Of a DNA stretch of 64,000 bases, positions 22,905 to 34,745 are shown one piece after another; position 1 is the first letter of the stretch; every line of letters begins with the position of its first letter. A program made the position numbers and the translations under genes. The notes below the pieces were generated by a model. The model was not told the DNA's origin and made no database searches. It saw only the letters and a list, made by a program, of their open reading frames with translations. The stretch spans positions 930,001-994,000 of the forward strand of contig CP137666.1 of the NCBI GenBank assembly GCA_037976565.1. Reading direction: 5' to 3'. The DNA is from Mesocentrotus franciscanus. Its lineage: Eukaryota; Echinodermata; Echinoidea; Camarodonta; Strongylocentrotidae.

Positions 22905-23370
22905 CGCAAAAATCACCCCCGGCCAATTACCAGCGGGACAATTACCCCCGAGGACAACCACCCCTGAGGACAATTACCCCCCGGAAAATTACCTCATATG
23001 GATATCCCCAGTGGACAATTACCCCACCCCCTGAAAAATATCCCCTTAGACAATCACCCCCCCCCCAATGACATTTACCCCCCGAAAAAAAATCTGCTTT
23101 TATTCAAAACAACTTATTATCAGGGTAGACTTACCCATTAATAAACAGGGGGGAATTGTCCTCGGGATGGTTGTCCTTGGTTGTCCCTTGGTTGTCCCTG
23201 GGGGTAATTGTCTTAGGGGGTAATTTGGGGTGGGGGTAATTGTCCTTGGAGGTTAATTTTCCATGGGGGTAATTTTCCGGGGGTAATTGTCCTCGGGGGG
23301 TTATCGTCCTTTGAGCGTAGCTAATTCCGGAGGGTAATTTTCCGAGGGGTCATGTCCAGGGGGTAATCGT
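22905..23370. repeat. Second mirrored minisatellite, unit about 16-17 bp (GGGGGTAATTGTCCTC)
   Basis: Units of the form CAATTACCCCCGAGGA run from 22913 to about 23085. A 55-bp unique spacer follows, and the complement GGGGGTAATTGTCCTC then runs from about 23147 to 23365. The frame that reads PPENYLIWISPVDNYPTP across the first half is the repeat, not a gene. Confidence 0.85.
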
Positions 23371-25547
23371 GATACGTAATCCAGTTCGATCCCCTCCCCA
23401 TTGCTGAGAGAGAGAGAGAAAGAGAGGGGGTAATCACCAATTATGAACATCCTAAGGCAGTAATTGTACAAACTTAACTTATTGTTTTACTTTTTCTGAA
23501 ACCTTCTTCAAAAGAAGCAAGCCATGTATCGTGGGGGGCAATCCACTGATCTCGACGAAAACCCGAAGAAGATGTGTAGACTCTTCACAAGCTTGATCAC
23601 AAATTCCCCGGGCTTTCATGTAAAAAAAAAAAAAAAAATACGCGCTAGCATGCAGCTAGCCTAGCCGTGTGTATATTTGTGCTGCATCGTTTGGCTGCTG
23701 TGAACGTGCATCAATCATGAAGAACAGTCCTGACTCCGCTGACATCCAGTTTTGTTCTGTTTTGTATGAACTGCTTGCCTAATTAAGGTCTATTAGGAAT
23801 CAGTGTCTCTACCACACATCATCCTATTTTGTTGAAAAATTTTGGAAGTACCGTGTACCTCGTATAAATATAAAACTTAGCGGTAAGTTTCTGGTCAATC
23901 ACTGCGGTTGACATTTACTATTTAGACACTAAACAGTGACCAGTGTTGACTTATAGTTAATCAGAGATTTTTAACAACATGTTAAATGGGGCCATGGCTA
24001 GCCTATATGGAGGATGCATCGATGGGGGATCAGACGGGTGGGGGGTAGCCAAGGGCTAGGTGATTAATTATATGAAATACGATATTGATATCATAATTCA
24101 TATTGTCTTGTATGGAACACGTAGAACTATTGCCGTTGTGTTGAGCCATGTACAATGAATTTGCGCTCTGATTGGCGATACGCTCCAGCTGTTTCGAATT
24201 TAAGTGAGAGAGGGCTTAATTAACTTAAGTGCGAGTTAAGTGCGACTTCAGTTCAATGGCAAAGTCAATACGAAATATTACGTCACACCACGGAGATTTT
24301 GACATGACGTGCTTTAAACAGGTGAAGCACTTCACACATAGTCTAGGTGACCACGAAATTGCACACACATAAAATAGAAAAACCAATGAACATTTCAGAA
24401 TTAATTTCCAGTTTGTACCTTAAAGGTAATGCAAAGTTTTGGGAAATTTTGAAATTGGATGGATAGTAATTTTGTTAATCTTTGATATATTTGGACGCCC
24501 CAGTGGATGTATTATAAGCACTAAAAAATTTAGCCCCTAAAACACTTCTGCTTTCGAGCAAATTGAATAATCAAAATTTACCTGTGCTCCCGGTAAATTT
24601 CAAATATTTCAAATAGCGCCTAAGGCCATTCCATGGTAGCTGCGACCATGAAAATCTCAGAATATATAGTTCCGATATATAATTTCCAAACGGGAATAGC
24701 AAATCGGTCGATTGTAGTCAAGAAACATTGTTTTAAAGCTAAAGTTATATCAGTCTTGAGAGGCGCTATACAACATAAAGAGTTTATTATTTACATTTAT
24801 ATCACTTTAGACTCGATTTCAATTGAATATTCGATCATTGAATATTGTAAAATCGCATTTGCTTCCAATATGTTCATTTGAACCAAGTTCATGACCCCAT
24901 ACCAAAACTTTGTAATACCTTTAAATATGAAAAATGAGAATTTTTCAAACTGAAGACTAAGTCTTAAACTTAAGTGAAATACTTAACTTTTCAAGGACGC
25001 TGAAAAAATCGTAACAAATAGAAGATTTGACTGGAATATCATAATTTTGGTATCAGCAAAAACGGAAAATCGCAAGCTAGCTCCTCGCACTAATGTCTTA
25101 TAACATAGAGCCTATGGGAGCCAGCGATAGCCAATCTAAAGGGCCCATGTCGGCTCAGCTAGGCGCCAAATTACGAAAATGAGGCTGAGATCGGATGAAC
25201 ATTCTGCGCATGCGCTAAATGTAAGCTAAAGTTCTACGTGGGAATTTTAAAAACTGACATTGGTCGACCTTCCCCATAGGCCATAGGCCTACCGATGATG
25301 GTAACCCAGCCTTGGGCAACTTGGTGCATGCACAAGTCTAGACCGAAAATTTCTGTCTCTTTCATTCGTTAGCCTCTGATTTGGGTATATAGGGTCGGCT
25401 CCTCTCTTTAGAGACAGAAGCCGACCATAGGCGCTCCTGTGCTAACTCGGTGGGATCACGGATCTGGCCACCAAACTTTGGACTAAAATGTCACTTTAGC
25501 GGATCCATATTCGATGCATTTATTTTTGAAAATTAGGCCTAGGCTAA
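23371..25547. other. No gene seen; 5' flank of NUDT18
   Basis: AT-rich sequence with no supported exon. A strong NRF1-like word, TGCGCATGCGC, lies at about 25205, and a GGTCGGCT...AGCCGACC hairpin at 25392-25423. Confidence 0.4.
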
Positions 25548-25760
25548 TATTATTTGGTTTCACTTACCAGATTGACTGAATGATGCGTTTAAGGGTCTTT
25601 TTTTCCCGATTTTCTTCGTCGAAATTGAACTCGGCTCCGTGTTGAAATTTTCGCAGTGCATGCGCAGTAACAGTTTCAACACGGAGTTAAGTTCAATTTC
25701 AACAAAGAAAATCGGGGACCCTGCATCATTCAGTCAATCTGGTAAGTGAAACAAATAATA
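25548..25760 (+). promoter_or_regulatory. Large palindrome at the probable NUDT18 promoter and first exon
   Basis: Left arm 25548-25649 and right arm 25671-25760 are inverted copies about 90 bp long with few mismatches, around a 20-base centre (near CAGTGCATGCGCAGTAAC) that differs by one base from the NRF1 motif. Each arm ends in a perfect donor, CAATCTG then GTAAGTG: at 25741/25742 on plus and 25568/25567 on minus. On the plus strand the donor can join the excellent acceptor at 26014-26015 (pyrimidine tract ending CATCCACAG), 76 bases before the NUDT18 ATG. The right arm is therefore probably the noncoding first exon. A mirrored minus transcript is possible but no gene is seen for it. The promoter role is inference. 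Confidence 0.5.
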
Positions 25761-26091
25761 TGAGTAATTATTTGCATCTACTAGAGTAGATTCTAGTCTG
25801 TATTTCTGTTTTTTCTGATTTTAAATGAATGACTTGTATACTGTACATGTGTGTAATATATAATTTTATTGAAATTTGATAATTTGAACTCGAACTGACG
25901 TTTGCTTGATCATGACCGCTTAGGTTGGTATCAATAATCAAACAAATTATGTATACTTGACAGGTTGACTTCTCCAATATTCATCCATTTCCCGTCTGTT
26001 TTCTGTCATCCACAGGAGCTTTATATCGTACTGGATACATGAAGGAATGAGAGAGACTTGACTATTAACATCTAAACTTGTGTGTCATAAT

Positions 26092-29000
26092 ATGACTGAT
26101 ATTGATAGTGCTATTGGAGATCTGCTTGCTGGAAAAGCCCCAGATATTCCCCTTGACAGGTCAGTCTGAGTTTGCTTTAAATGTGTGTGCAGGATTCTCA
26201 CCAGGGCCCTCAGAAATTGCTCAGTTTGGACCAAAGTCAAACATGGTCCTGCCAGAGAAGCCTTTTTGTCTGATATACATGTATCTAATCTGTAAATTTT
26301 CTTGTTTTGAAAGCTCACTTTGAAGGACACTTAGGCCTACTTGTAACAGTGATCAACAAAGCATTGGATACTTTTGTTGTTGTTTTCTTGCATATAGCTA
26401 TAGATTTCTGTGTGTCATGCCCAGTTATGATAGACCTCATAAGTATTTTGTCGGGAGGGGGTCATTGGGTGACATGTGCTCCCCCCCCCCTGAAATCAAA
26501 TGGCAAAAGGAAAAGAGAAAGAAAGGGAGAGGGAAAAGTGAAGAACATGAACACAAGATGATGTGCCACTTCCCACACCCTCACTTAATGGCCATGTTTT
26601 GTCATCAATTTCATTGCTCTGCTGGATCTATACTGTGCCACTGACTTCATCATAAGTAGCAAATATTGAATTTCCTTGCCCAATGCCACTTTGAATTAAT
26701 GGTAATTGAGAGCTATTTTATTGAAAGTGCTGAATTGCTGATATATATCCAAGTCTAAAAGATTAGACAATACAGTTAAACCTGTCTATAAAGGCCACCT
26801 ATGGGAAACACAAACAGTGGCCACTGTAGACAGGTGGTCTTTCTAGACAGGTTCTTCAACACACATTTCCTTCTAGAGGGAGGCAATATAGGTGACTGCT
26901 AAAGACAGGTGGCCTTTATATTGAGGTGGTCACTAAGACAGGTTTGACTGTAACATTACACTGGAATGCCATTGTGTTTTTTTTCTGTAGGAACCCATTT
27001 ATCAGATGTGTTTATTCAGGAGTAAAATCTGTTTTAATTACATCTCAAATTTTTTAAAGTTAAATATAAATGAATGGAGGCCATATAAATTGGGATATAT
27101 ATGCAGAACCTGGGTGTAGCCTTCTTTTATTATATTCTTTGAAGCTGCAAAATTCAAGTGCTGTGATTTATTTTACAGTTAAAGGCTTGGTAAATTTATG
27201 TGTACTTTGAATATTTGATGATCAAGTACAATTTGGCTCATGAACAGGCTTTGTAAATAACATATATTGTCATTTATTAGCATGCCTGAGATGGAAATAA
27301 TGATTGTTTTCTTTTCATCAAAATTTCAATTAAATTGAAACTGCGTTATATGTTTTGTGATGTGAATACCACTGTCATGACTAAACAAATACATGGGTTA
27401 ATCTGTGGTTTTTCTTTGTAAGGGTGAATACACAGCTTTCAACCTTCTTTGTTCTGCCTACACAAGTCATGAAGAGTTTACAGTATTCTGCACTCCGTAT
27501 ATTTTGATGAATAATCTCCAAACACTGAATTTGAAAGTACAATTGTATCTTATTTTTTTGATGATTTGCAAAGAGTAAAACAATAATACATTCTGTAGAA
27601 AGATGATGATGAGTAAGGCCATTATTTTCACAATTTTCTTTAGTAGAATACTCAAAATTACATCTCAAGTCAACTGATGCAAGCTAGGATTTCCATCAAA
27701 ATCGAGCTGTTCAGGTGTGATCTTTAAGAGAGTGCTACAGAACATCATCAATGGCAAATTTGTAAATAGAATGTGCCAGTAGTCAGGAATCAATTATTTC
27801 AAGGATTTATAATTACATGTACATAAGTTCATATATTAAACACTTCATGAATTCTTAATAAGGATACTGAGTAAATCATTTTAACATCTATGAAGAAAAA
27901 AAAATTGCGTAAAATTCATTTTACTAAAATTCATTGACTACTAAAGATTTGACAATATTTACATGTATGTAAGACTAGGCTCAATTGAGTTATTAAGTTT
28001 CAATAAGAAACCACCATATTCCAATGCACATCCTCCATGTTCTGCAACCTAAATTTCCTTTCATATTGATTTTATGTCCAACGTTTGTTGAGGTGGTCAG
28101 CCAAATAACAAAATGTGAGGATATACATGTACATGTAAGTTGGTTGCCCCAAAATGAATGCTAATAACTATTTCAAATTATTGTCTGTTTTATCAGGTAC
28201 GATATATGCCGCAAGTCTTGTGACAATGTCAAGCCTACAGTACTTGGGTATAATACTATCATCATTGTTGCTGCGGTGATACTGGATGATGAAGGACGTA
28301 TTGTACTCATTCAAGAAGCTAAGGAATCCTGTAGAGGCAAGTGGTATCTTCCTGCTGGAAGGCTGGAGAAAGATGAAACCTTGGAGGTAATATAGATTCT
28401 CAACCACAGTACTCAGTTCAAATTACATCTTTTGTTTATAAAAGCTCTCTTAGATCTTTATGGAAAATACAAGATTTCTTTCGTTTTTTCTCTCTCCCAG
28501 AGCAGTTTGATCATGAAATTTATGTGTGTTGTTTTTCTGATTGTATTGGAGTCCCTACTTGACCCTTGATCATAAAAATAAAGGTCAATGATGCTTATAC
28601 GTGATTAACACTTGTCTATTGCATATATTGAGCTACCGGTACATTTTCCAGGAAATATGATAACTCCGAGAAGGAGAAGATTTTTTCTTTCTGTAAGCAT
28701 GTACAGGTTTATTACTGAAATCAAGTATAAGCAGAGGTCATCATGTTTGTCAACATGTATGGTGGGAAATTTTAAAGGAAACCACATGATCATAATGCAT
28801 GAATGGCCATATATGGTCATGGCGAGTAAACAATGCGTTTGTGACCTTTTCTGCAAGATTGAATTCAAGCTACTGAACTGTGACTACTCTGTGACAAATC
28901 CACTGTATTGTAGAAGTTCAACATTCTTGAATTTATGTATGGTATGATTGCAAATTGTAGATTGAACCTTGTTGAAATTTATTCAAGAGATCATCATCCA

Positions 29001-32000
29001 AATTTGTTTTACTTCATATATGTACATACATGCAAATGGCATATGAGAAAAACGTAGCCGAGGTCCATATTAATATTTTATATGAATTTTACATTTTCAC
29101 ATTTGTATGTTCATGCAGTTGTGCTATTGATATTAGCTTGACTACATCTGATATCAAATAGCCTATAATTAGTAGATTGATTTTCAGTTCCATTCATTGA
29201 AGAAATTAATCATATGATTTATTTATAGAATAATTTCTGAGGCTCACTATTTACACACTGAGCAGATGATTCATGAAGTCCTTTGTGTTTCTTTGTAGAT
29301 GGGAGTGAAGAGAGAAGTAAAGGAGGAAGCAGGATTTGATTTTGAGCCAACTAATATTGTGAAAGTGGAGAGTTCATTACTTGCAGGTTACTGGATAAGA
29401 TTTACTTTCACTGGCAATATCATTGGTAAGTTTGTGATATTTTTACACTAAATAACAGACTGAAAATATGCAGAACTTTGAAAGTAAGAGAGACTATTAA
29501 ACTTAACTCTTTGAAGACTACATTATGTGTAAGATAACCTTGATCATACCAATTTAATATGCATCATGAACTGGTTCAGTATGCTATCTTTCATTGCTAT
29601 ATACTAGTTCTGAAGGTCTGAGGCTAGACTCAGTGTGTGTGTGTGTGTCGGGTTTTTACAGATGTGTATCAATCAGATTTGATTATTTACGTCTGGGGAC
29701 CGACCTTTAAATGTCACCATCCGAAAGACGTGACTCAGCTTGAACCTGCGTCCTCGGCTGAATCAGTTTGTAACTTCCATTGTTAGCTGGATTACAGGCG
29801 CACGCCACAATGCCCAGTTCAGTGTAATTTGAAGTCTAGTTTTTATATGCTGAAAGCTTCAAAATAGTAATGTTGTGATGATAGTCATGTTTCACGGATG
29901 GTGTTTATTAATTTACTTCATGTTTGATACAACAATAAGAAGGGATAATAATTGAGCAGCCAAGCGACTTCTTAATTATCAATATTACACCTTTGTTCCA
30001 GTATAGAATCTATCACAATAGTAATTCATCCAGTATAGAAAATGCTCTTGAGACCTCTTATATTAGCATAATACTCCATATGCAAGTACAAGTATTTTGG
30101 TTGTATTTTTCTTTTTTATCATATGTGCCTTTAATTTAGGAGGAACTCTGAAGACTGAGAAAGATGCTGATTCAGAATCACTTCAAGCAAGATGGTGCTC
30201 TATGAATGATATTGCTAACCTGAGATTAAGGTCAGTTTGACATTAGTATCTAATAAATCTGGTTGTTAAAAATGTTACAGCCTTGTTACATAAGTAATGG
30301 AACCGATTGGGAGAGGGGGTTACAGTATCTAGCAATAGCCTTGTTACATAAGTAATGGAACCGATTGGGGAGGGGGTTACAATATCTAGCAATATCATAT
30401 GCTCTTTCTATCAAATTAATGTGTCAGATTTTTTTTCTTTTTCTTTTTGTAAATTTTGTTGTTGATTTCAATGAAAATATTATTTTTTATCATGAATAGA
30501 AGTATTTACAAAGAATGACTGAAATTCTGCATGTTTACATGTCTTTATCGCTAGTGTGTTTTGCAGAGCATGAGATAGATGAATGGTGACATGTTTTCAT
30601 TCTTTGTTTGTCATGCTACAGAGCAAGAGATATCCTACCAGTGATTGAGCTTACCCAGATGTATTACCAAAGTTCACCTACAGAGAGACATCCATGCATC
30701 ATGCCAGCACTCAATCCTCATAAACACATGTGTATGAGGATCATCCTAGTTAGACAGAGACAGTAAGTACACCCCCCCCCTCCCACATTCTAATGGCAAA
30801 AAATAAAAAAAGAGAGAGAGAGAGAGAGAGAAGAAGAAGAAGAAGAAGAAGAAGAAGAAGAAGAAGAAGAAGAAGAAGAAGAAGAAGAAGAAGAAGAAGA
30901 AGAAGAAGAAGAAGAAGAAGAAGAAGAAGAAGAAGAAGAAGAAGAAGAAGAAGAAGAAGAAGAAGAAGAAGAAGAAGAAGAAGAAGAAGAAGAAGAAGAA
31001 GAAGAAGAAGAAGAAGAAGAAGAAGAAGAAGAAGAAGAAGAAGAAGAAGAAGAAGAAGAAGAAGAAGAAGAAGAAGAAGAAGAAGAAGAAGAAGAAGAAG
31101 AAGAAGAAGAGGAGGAGGAGGAGGAGGAAGAAGAGGAAGAGGAGAGAAGCTAGGCAACATGAGAAGAGGTGATTGCACCCCTCAGTTAACAGCTTTGTTT
31201 TCAGCCAGTGCCCTCCTAAGACTGATACCCCCATGACACCAGTGCCCTCCTAAGACTGAAACCCCCATGACACCAGTGCCCTCCTAAGACTGATACCCCC
31301 ATGACACCAGTGCCCTCCTAAGACTGATACCCCCATGACACCAGTGCCCTCCTAAGACTGATACAGTCAAACCTGTCTATAGCGACCGCTCAAGGGAAAC
31401 ACAAACAGTGGCCTTTGTAGACAGGTGGTCTTTGTAGACAGGTTCCTTTAGTACATGTTTCAATGAGAAACCATTTTCAAGGGAAACAAAAAATGTGGTC
31501 TTTGTAGACAGGTGGTCTTTGTAGACAGGTGGTCACTAAAGCAGGTTTGACTGTACCCCCATGACACCAGTGCCCTCCTAAGACTGATACCCCCATGACA
31601 CCAGTGCCCTCTTAAGACTGATACCCCCATGACACCAGTGCCCTCCTAAGACTGATACCCCCATGACACCAGTGCCCTCCTAATGGCTTGGCCCATGTTA
31701 CATCAAATGATATGGGCCATGGTCATAATGTTCCAGATGAAATAAGAAACTGTCATTTCTTTGTGCATGTATTATCCATGCTTGCTTGACTATAATATAA
31801 CACATCACAACATGGAATTTTTAAAAATCTCAATGCACAAACTTTGGGAGGAAAATTGCTAATTCATCAATCATTGTTTGATTGGTTATGCATTCCTTAA
31901 TGAGAATGGACTCTATTTGAACCATGTTGATGTCTATCCTAGAGATCTTTTGTTAAGGGTGATTACTCATGGGCATCCATTGTGAATCCTTCTATTGCGC

Positions 32001-34745
32001 AGTAATTCAGTTGCAACTAAAAAGTTGTCTGAACCTTTTGACTACTGAATTGTCCAATGCTCCTAGGCTAAGTACAGGTATAATTTGGTTTATGTATGCA
32101 AGGAGTTAATCATATAATAATAAAGTTCTCTATTGTGATAAAATGAGGCTTTGCATGGCTACAAATGACTGACCCGAAATAACAAGATCTAGATTTATTT
32201 GTTGTAAGCAAGCACCATAAACTCACAGTTTGTTGACATTGTTTCTGTCAAAAGCTGGTAAATCATTTTTATTTATTTAATTTGAATTCAATTTTGTTTT
32301 TCTTTTTATATATATAGATATATATATATATATTTTTTTTTGCTTTGTGCACTTTTTGCACAATCGCAGTGTGCTGATAAGTTAACATGTCATGTGTGCA
32401 AAAGTGCATGGTCAATCACTGATTTCTTAGTTTTTATGCCTCCGCTACAACGTAGCCGGAGGCATTATGTTTTCTGGTTGTCCGTCCGTCCGCGTGCGTG
32501 CGTGCGTGCACGCGCGTCGTCCGTTCTCGTGATCGCGTTATCTCAAGAACCAATTGATGGATTACCGCCAAACTCGGGTCATGTATGTATCTTGCAGAGC
32601 TAATGAAGTGATTAGATTTTGGGGTCACGAGGTCCAAGGTCAAAGGTCACAAGGCTCATTATGTATGCAAAAATAGCTCGTGATCGCGTTATCTCAAGAA
32701 CCGATTGATGGATTACCGCCAAACTTGGGTCATGGATGTATCTTGCAGAGCTAATGAACTGATTAGATTTTGGGGTCACGAGGTCAAAGGTCAAAGGTCA
32801 CAGGGCTCATTATGTATGCAAAAATAGCTTGTGATCGCGTTATCTCAAGAACCGATTGATGGATTACCGCCAAACTTGGGTCATGTATGTATCTTGCAGA
32901 GCTAATGAACTGATTAGATTTTGGGGTCACGAGGTCAAAGGTCAAAGGTCACAGGGCTCATTATGTATGCAAAAATAGCTCGTGATCGTGTTATCTCAAG
33001 AACCGATTGATGGATTACCGCCAAACTTGGGTTATGTATGTATCTTGCAGAGCTAATGAACTGGTTAGATTTTGGGGTCACGAGGTCAAAGGTCACAGGG
33101 CTCGTTATGTATGCAAAATAGCTTGTGATCACATTATCTCAAGAACCGATTGATGGATTACCGCCAAACTTGGGTCATGTATGTATCTTGCAGAGCCAAT
33201 GAACTGATTAGATTTGGGGTCACGAGGTCAAAGGTCACAGGGCTCATTATGTATCCTAAAATAGCTCGTGATCGCGTTATCATTAGAACCAACAGATGGA
33301 TTACAATCAAACTTGAATTTTAAAAATTGCTTCCATTTTGGTTTGTAAAATTGCTCTATGGCGGAGGCATCATCGACTGCGCGCAGTTGAAGTTCCATCT
33401 AGTTTTATCTATCCTTCCCATCATTTCTTTATTGTGATATCTCAAGAATCATTGGAACTATGAACTTCAAACGTAATTACAGTATTCATCATTATAGCAA
33501 GGTGACCTGGCAATGTTTAAAGGGATTCAGACTCTTTAGTTTGAATGTCTTATTTGGTGCAAGGTCACTGGGTTCTATTTATGATATAAGTTCATATGTT
33601 GATACTGGTATTGTGATAATAATATTAAATAATAATGAGTGGGTTTATATAATGACTTTTCAAAAGGATTCAAGGTGCTGTCCCTTAGTTCAAGGATAAA
33701 TGAAGAATTTTAGAGGTATGTTTTCAAATGAAGTCAAGTGAAGTACTATTTCTCAGAAATGCAGAGAGTTTGTTCCATAGGCGTGGGCAGCAGATTAAAG
33801 CATTTGAAGCCAGCCTGTTTTGGGATTTGGGAATGAGAAAGTTATAGTTTGCTAAATTTTCAAGGATTTAATAATTTTGACAATGAAATGCAAATGTATT
33901 ATTAGTGTTTATTTTTCTTATCTAGGAATTCTTTTGATGTACTACTCTGCACTCAGGATTCACTTCATTTTCCTATTATCAGAGATGGCTGGCAGGCAGA
34001 GGATTCCTTGCATAGACTAGAAAAGGTGAGATATGATGGAGGGATAGAGACTCAAAAGTAATTATCATTCTGTGTGATGTTTGTTCATGTACATTAGGTA
34101 CTCATTACAACTGAAAGTGATATACATGTATACCAGCCACCAGCTGAGAGAGATTTTGTCATCTTTGTACATATTCATAATACAAATTATTGATCAAGCC
34201 TCCGGATTACCTGGTGTACAAAATACTCCCAGTTCAGAGAGAGAAAAAAGGGACCTATAATTCTTTCTGAATTTCATTTTCATAAGAAGTAGTTTACCTT
34301 AATGTTACTGTTAATGCTCGAATTCTAGGCTGTCGATCCTGCTTTGGACTATTGTCATTCATAACATTGTTAATGGTTTGCAAAGGATCGACACTTATCT
34401 TTCCAATGATCAAGAGCACACAGTATTTTCCATTATTGTGTTATTGCCTATAAAACTTGAAGACACCTGACTGACTCATATTCCACTCTATTCCACTCCA
34501 TTCTTTATTTCCAGGAGGCATTTAAAGGGAAGAACATGTATGGCTCTCATTATATTGTATGTATAGAGCATGTAGGAAGCCCTCATGGATCAGCTGATGG
34601 TGTATGTCTCAACCTTCTTACTATGACTGAAGTAGATAGAGAACTCAACAATCCTGACTATATCTGGCATCCTATCTCAAGTAATGACCTCAAGAGACAA
34701 CTCGCCAGTAGAACCAGACATGGTATGAGTGTATTATGTCCGTAA
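26092..34745 (+). CDS. NUDT18: Nudix hydrolase, NUDT18 orthologue, seven coding exons
   Basis: Coding exons are 26092-26159, 28197-28386, 29299-29425, 30140-30230, 30622-30762, 33926-34025 and 34515-34745. All introns are GT-AG and phases agree, giving 315 residues (the human protein is about 323). The Nudix box (G-x5-E-x7-R-E-U-x-E-E-x-G-U) is intact: Gly77, Glu83, Arg91-Glu92 and Glu95-Glu96, ending at Phe99. It is split between exons 2 and 3. Family hallmarks are LIQEAKESCRGKWYLPAGR before the box, DADSESLQARWCS after it and SADGVCLNLL near the C-terminus. Human NUDT18 (MTH3) hydrolyses oxidised guanine nucleoside diphosphates such as 8-oxo-dGDP, keeping them out of DNA and RNA. The conserved catalytic residues suggest the same activity here. 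The noncoding 5' exon probably lies in the palindrome at 25548-25760. Introns 1, 3, 4 and 5 carry young repeats. Confidence 0.93.
26773..26950. mobile_element. TA-flanked MITE (CAGTYAAACCTGTCT ends), copy 1, NUDT18 intron 1
   Basis: The element starts CAGTTAAACCTGTCTATAAA and ends AAGACAGGTTTGACTG. The dinucleotide TA lies directly on both sides (26771-26772, 26951-26952). The interior is made of degenerate GACAGGTGGTCTTT words in both orientations. TA flanks and size suit a Tc1/mariner-type non-autonomous element. Copy 2 is at 31364-31553. Confidence 0.8.
29640..29815 (-). mobile_element. Degraded SINE, NUDT18 intron 3
   Basis: It shares the body core GGGGACCGACCTTTAA...CCGAAAGAC with the SINE at 18497-18657, in the same orientation. 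The tRNA-derived end survives only as GCTGGATTACAGGCGCACG. A short GT run (29634-29648) adjoins it. Confidence 0.55.
30280..30396. repeat. Tandem duplication, 58-bp unit, NUDT18 intron 4
   Basis: The unit beginning GCCTTGTTACATAAGTAATG occurs at 30280 and again at 30338 with only a couple of differences. It is a recent local duplication. Confidence 0.9.
30811..31149. repeat. (GA)n then (AAG)n microsatellite tract, about 0.34 kb, NUDT18 intron 5
   Basis: A GA run (30811-30830) is followed by an almost uninterrupted AAG run to about 31110, then GGA and GAAGAG units. It starts about 50 bases after the exon 5 donor. All three frames on each strand read as homopolymers (Arg, Leu or Phe), which are not proteins. 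Long polypurine tracts of this kind can form triplex DNA. Confidence 0.97.
31196..31690. repeat. 34-bp minisatellite interrupted by a MITE, NUDT18 intron 5
   Basis: The unit begins CCAGTGCCCTCCTAAGACTG and ends ATACCCCCATGACA. It repeats every 34 bases from 31205 (31239, 31273, 31307 and so on), is broken at 31364-31553 by the TA-flanked MITE, and resumes to about 31682. Copies are nearly identical. Confidence 0.92.
31364..31553. mobile_element. TA-flanked MITE, copy 2, inserted in the 34-bp minisatellite
   Basis: The ends are CAGTCAAACCTGTCTATAG and CAGGTTTGACTG. The minisatellite unit shows the empty site: GATACCCCC becomes GATA, element, TACCCCC. The target duplication is therefore TA. 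It is the same family as 26773-26950. Confidence 0.9.
32436..33403. mobile_element. Element of 151-bp tandem units with GCCTCCGC ends, copy 1, NUDT18 intron 5
   Basis: The left end is a hairpin, TGCCTCCGCTACAACGTAGC then CGGAGGCA. About six units follow, starting CTCGTGATCGCGTTATCTCA at 32526, 32677, 32828, 32979, 33122 and 33265 (spacing 151, 151, 151, 143, 143). The right end has TGGCGGAGGCATCA and then GACTGCGCGCAGTTGAAGTT. The architecture (short inverted ends around about 150-bp tandem units) resembles the pearl/Tsp-type non-autonomous elements known from bivalves and sea urchins; that match is by design, not by search. Frames reading VTPKSNQFISSARY are the repeat itself. Confidence 0.8.

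Noticed and set aside
21235..23370. CRISPR-like array
   Set aside because: Units are contiguous without unique spacers, flip strand half way, and lie in an intron-bearing animal genome.
30746..31236. Poly-Arg, poly-Leu and poly-Phe open frames on both strands
   Set aside because: They are direct translations of the AAG microsatellite inside NUDT18 intron 5.
32434..33132. Repeated 60-70-codon minus-strand frames reading VTPKSNQFISSARY
   Set aside because: They are the 151-bp tandem unit read in one frame. The same frames appear in the second copy at 43452-43785.
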